Assembly: GCA_030649435.1 (NCBI GenBank)
Contig: JAUSKE010000004.1
Location: 1 to 7,072 of the forward strand
Direction of reading: 5' to 3'
Length of the DNA stretch: 7,072 bases
Origin: Deltaproteobacteria bacterium
GTDB taxonomy: Bacteria > UBA10199 > JACPAL01 > JACOUP01
Below are positions 6,240-7,072 of the stretch, piece by piece (position 1 is the first letter of the stretch; every line of letters begins with the position of its first letter). Both the position numbers and the translations under genes were made by a program. The notes beneath the pieces were generated by a model. That model was not told the origin of the DNA, searched no databases, and was given only the letters and a program-made list of their open reading frames with translations.

Positions 6240-7072
6240 TCCTTAACCCACACTCCAAAAGAAATCGTCAAAGCCCTGAGGGGATGCGTCGACTCGGTTT
6301 CATCGTCGGCGACAAAGGTTCTTGCGCCCAAACCAGTGACATGAACGACCTCGAGCGGGTCGCTCGTGAGTTTAAAGAACGGGATATCGATATCTTGGGG
6401 ATCAGCGGTGGTGATGGGACCAACCACAGGACCTTGACGACCTTTATTCAGGTTTATGGCGAAAAACCGCTCCCCAAGATTACTTTCTTAAGGGGAGGGA
6501 CCCTCAATACAATCGCGACTGGCTGCGGGATCCACGGCAGCCCTGAAAAAATCCTTTCGAACCTGATTTACAAATACCATGAAGACGAGTCGTTCACGAT
6601 CCGTAAAATCCGTCTGATCCAGATCAACAACGATTACGGATTTATCTGGGGCTGTGGCGTGATTTACCGTTTTATGGATGCCTATTACAAAAAGGGTGAA
6701 GGCTCTCCAATGAATGCGGCGAAGACACTTGTTCAATCGATCGGGTCGGCGATCGTGAATGGCCCGTTTGCCTGCCGGATGTTTGAACGTTTCGATGCCG
6801 ACGTCACGGTGAATGGCGAGCGTTGGGCTTATAAAAATTACTCCGCCCTCTACGCGGCGTCAGTGCCGTATCTGGGACTCAACTTCAAAACATTTTATCT
6901 GGTGGATAAAGGAGGGGATGCCTTCCATGCGATCGGTTTTTCCATGCCACCGCGAAATATTCTGCCGTATATGCCGCTCATGTTTCTGGGAAGGCCCTCT
7001 GGGTGTCCGAATCTTTTAGAAGAACCGGCTCAAACGATGGAGATGAATTTTTCTGAACCGATCCCGTACACG
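6221..7072 (+). CDS. Diacylglycerol-kinase/LCB5-type lipid kinase, diverged (partial at window end)
   Basis: An uninterrupted frame of 284 codons runs from ATG 6221 to the window edge, so the 3' end is missing. It carries the catalytic-domain signature of the diacylglycerol/sphingosine kinase superfamily, SGGDGTN at 62-68 (the nucleotide-binding glycine loop). A second conserved loop, RGGTLNTIA (91-99), stands where family members usually have P-x-GT-x-N-D-[FL]-A. The C-terminal beta-sandwich domain is suggested by IWGCGVIYRFMDAY (142-155) and the later region near SALYAASVPYLGLNFKTFYL. The first strand reads IGIVLNPHSKRN (4-15) in place of the common NPxSGxG. The probable role is ATP-dependent phosphorylation of a lipid hydroxyl at the membrane, but the substrate cannot be told from sequence. 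The start is supported by GGAAG at 6211-6215, five bases upstream. The gene overlaps the 3' end of kce by 19 nt, implying one transcript and coupled translation. Confidence 0.85.
   Translation, partial: MPGIGIVLNPHSKRNRQSPEGMRRLGFIVGDKGSCAQTSDMNDLERVAREFKERDIDILGISGGDGTNHRTLTTFIQVYGEKPLPKITFLRGGTLNTIATGCGIHGSPEKILSNLIYKYHEDESFTIRKIRLIQINNDYGFIWGCGVIYRFMDAYYKKGEGSPMNAAKTLVQSIGSAIVNGPFACRMFERFDADVTVNGERWAYKNYSALYAASVPYLGLNFKTFYLVDKGGDAFHAIGFSMPPRNILPYMPLMFLGRPSGCPNLLEEPAQTMEMNFSEPIPYT

Noticed and set aside
6149..6427. A - strand frame of 92 codons across the kce/kinase junction
   Set aside because: It is antisense to the kinase frame, which contains the SGGDGTN signature; no family resemblance and no ribosome site stand out.
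1..7072. Mobile element, CRISPR array, phage or defence system
   Set aside because: No transposase, integrase, long terminal repeat, regularly spaced repeat or defence-type domain is visible on either strand.

Overview
The window reads as an ordinary stretch of bacterial chromosome. It is densely packed, with every gene on the + strand, a moderate GC content (about 50-55% by eye) and one intergenic gap of note (about 52 bp). The likely host is a Gram-negative-type bacterium with a full proton-pumping complex I and an AmpG-type muropeptide permease. The atypical diacylglycerol-kinase-like protein and the Kce-type enzyme recall uncultured delta-proteobacterial lineages, but this is a guess and no gene here fixes the taxonomy.

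Region 1 (2-3647) is the 3' end of a nuo operon: the C-terminal third of NuoL, cut by the window start, then complete NuoM and NuoN. These are the three antiporter-like proton-pumping membrane subunits of NADH:quinone oxidoreductase. Stop and start codons overlap at both junctions (ATGA and GTGA), which indicates translational coupling. The key membrane Glu and Lys residues of NuoM and NuoN are all present.

Region 2 (3648-4877) is an AmpG-like major facilitator permease. Its ATG directly follows the nuoN stop codon, so it is probably carried on the nuo transcript.

Region 3 (4878-4929) is the only real intergenic space. It holds a plausible sigma70-type promoter, a small palindrome over the -35 box, and a perfect nine-base Shine-Dalgarno sequence lying unusually close to two in-frame starts. 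No rho-independent terminator is visible.

Region 4 (4930-7072) is a second tight gene set. It encodes a DUF1178 zinc-ribbon-like protein, a Kce/BKACE (DUF849) beta-keto acid cleavage enzyme with its zinc and catalytic residues intact, and a diacylglycerol-kinase/LCB5-type lipid kinase. The kinase overlaps kce by 19 nt and runs off the right edge.

I see no RNA genes, mobile elements, CRISPR arrays, phage genes or defence genes. No clearly new system is visible. The most interesting points are the odd gene partnerships (nuo with ampG; DUF1178 with kce and a lipid kinase), the diverged lipid kinase, and the compressed promoter/ribosome-site arrangement at 4892-4935.
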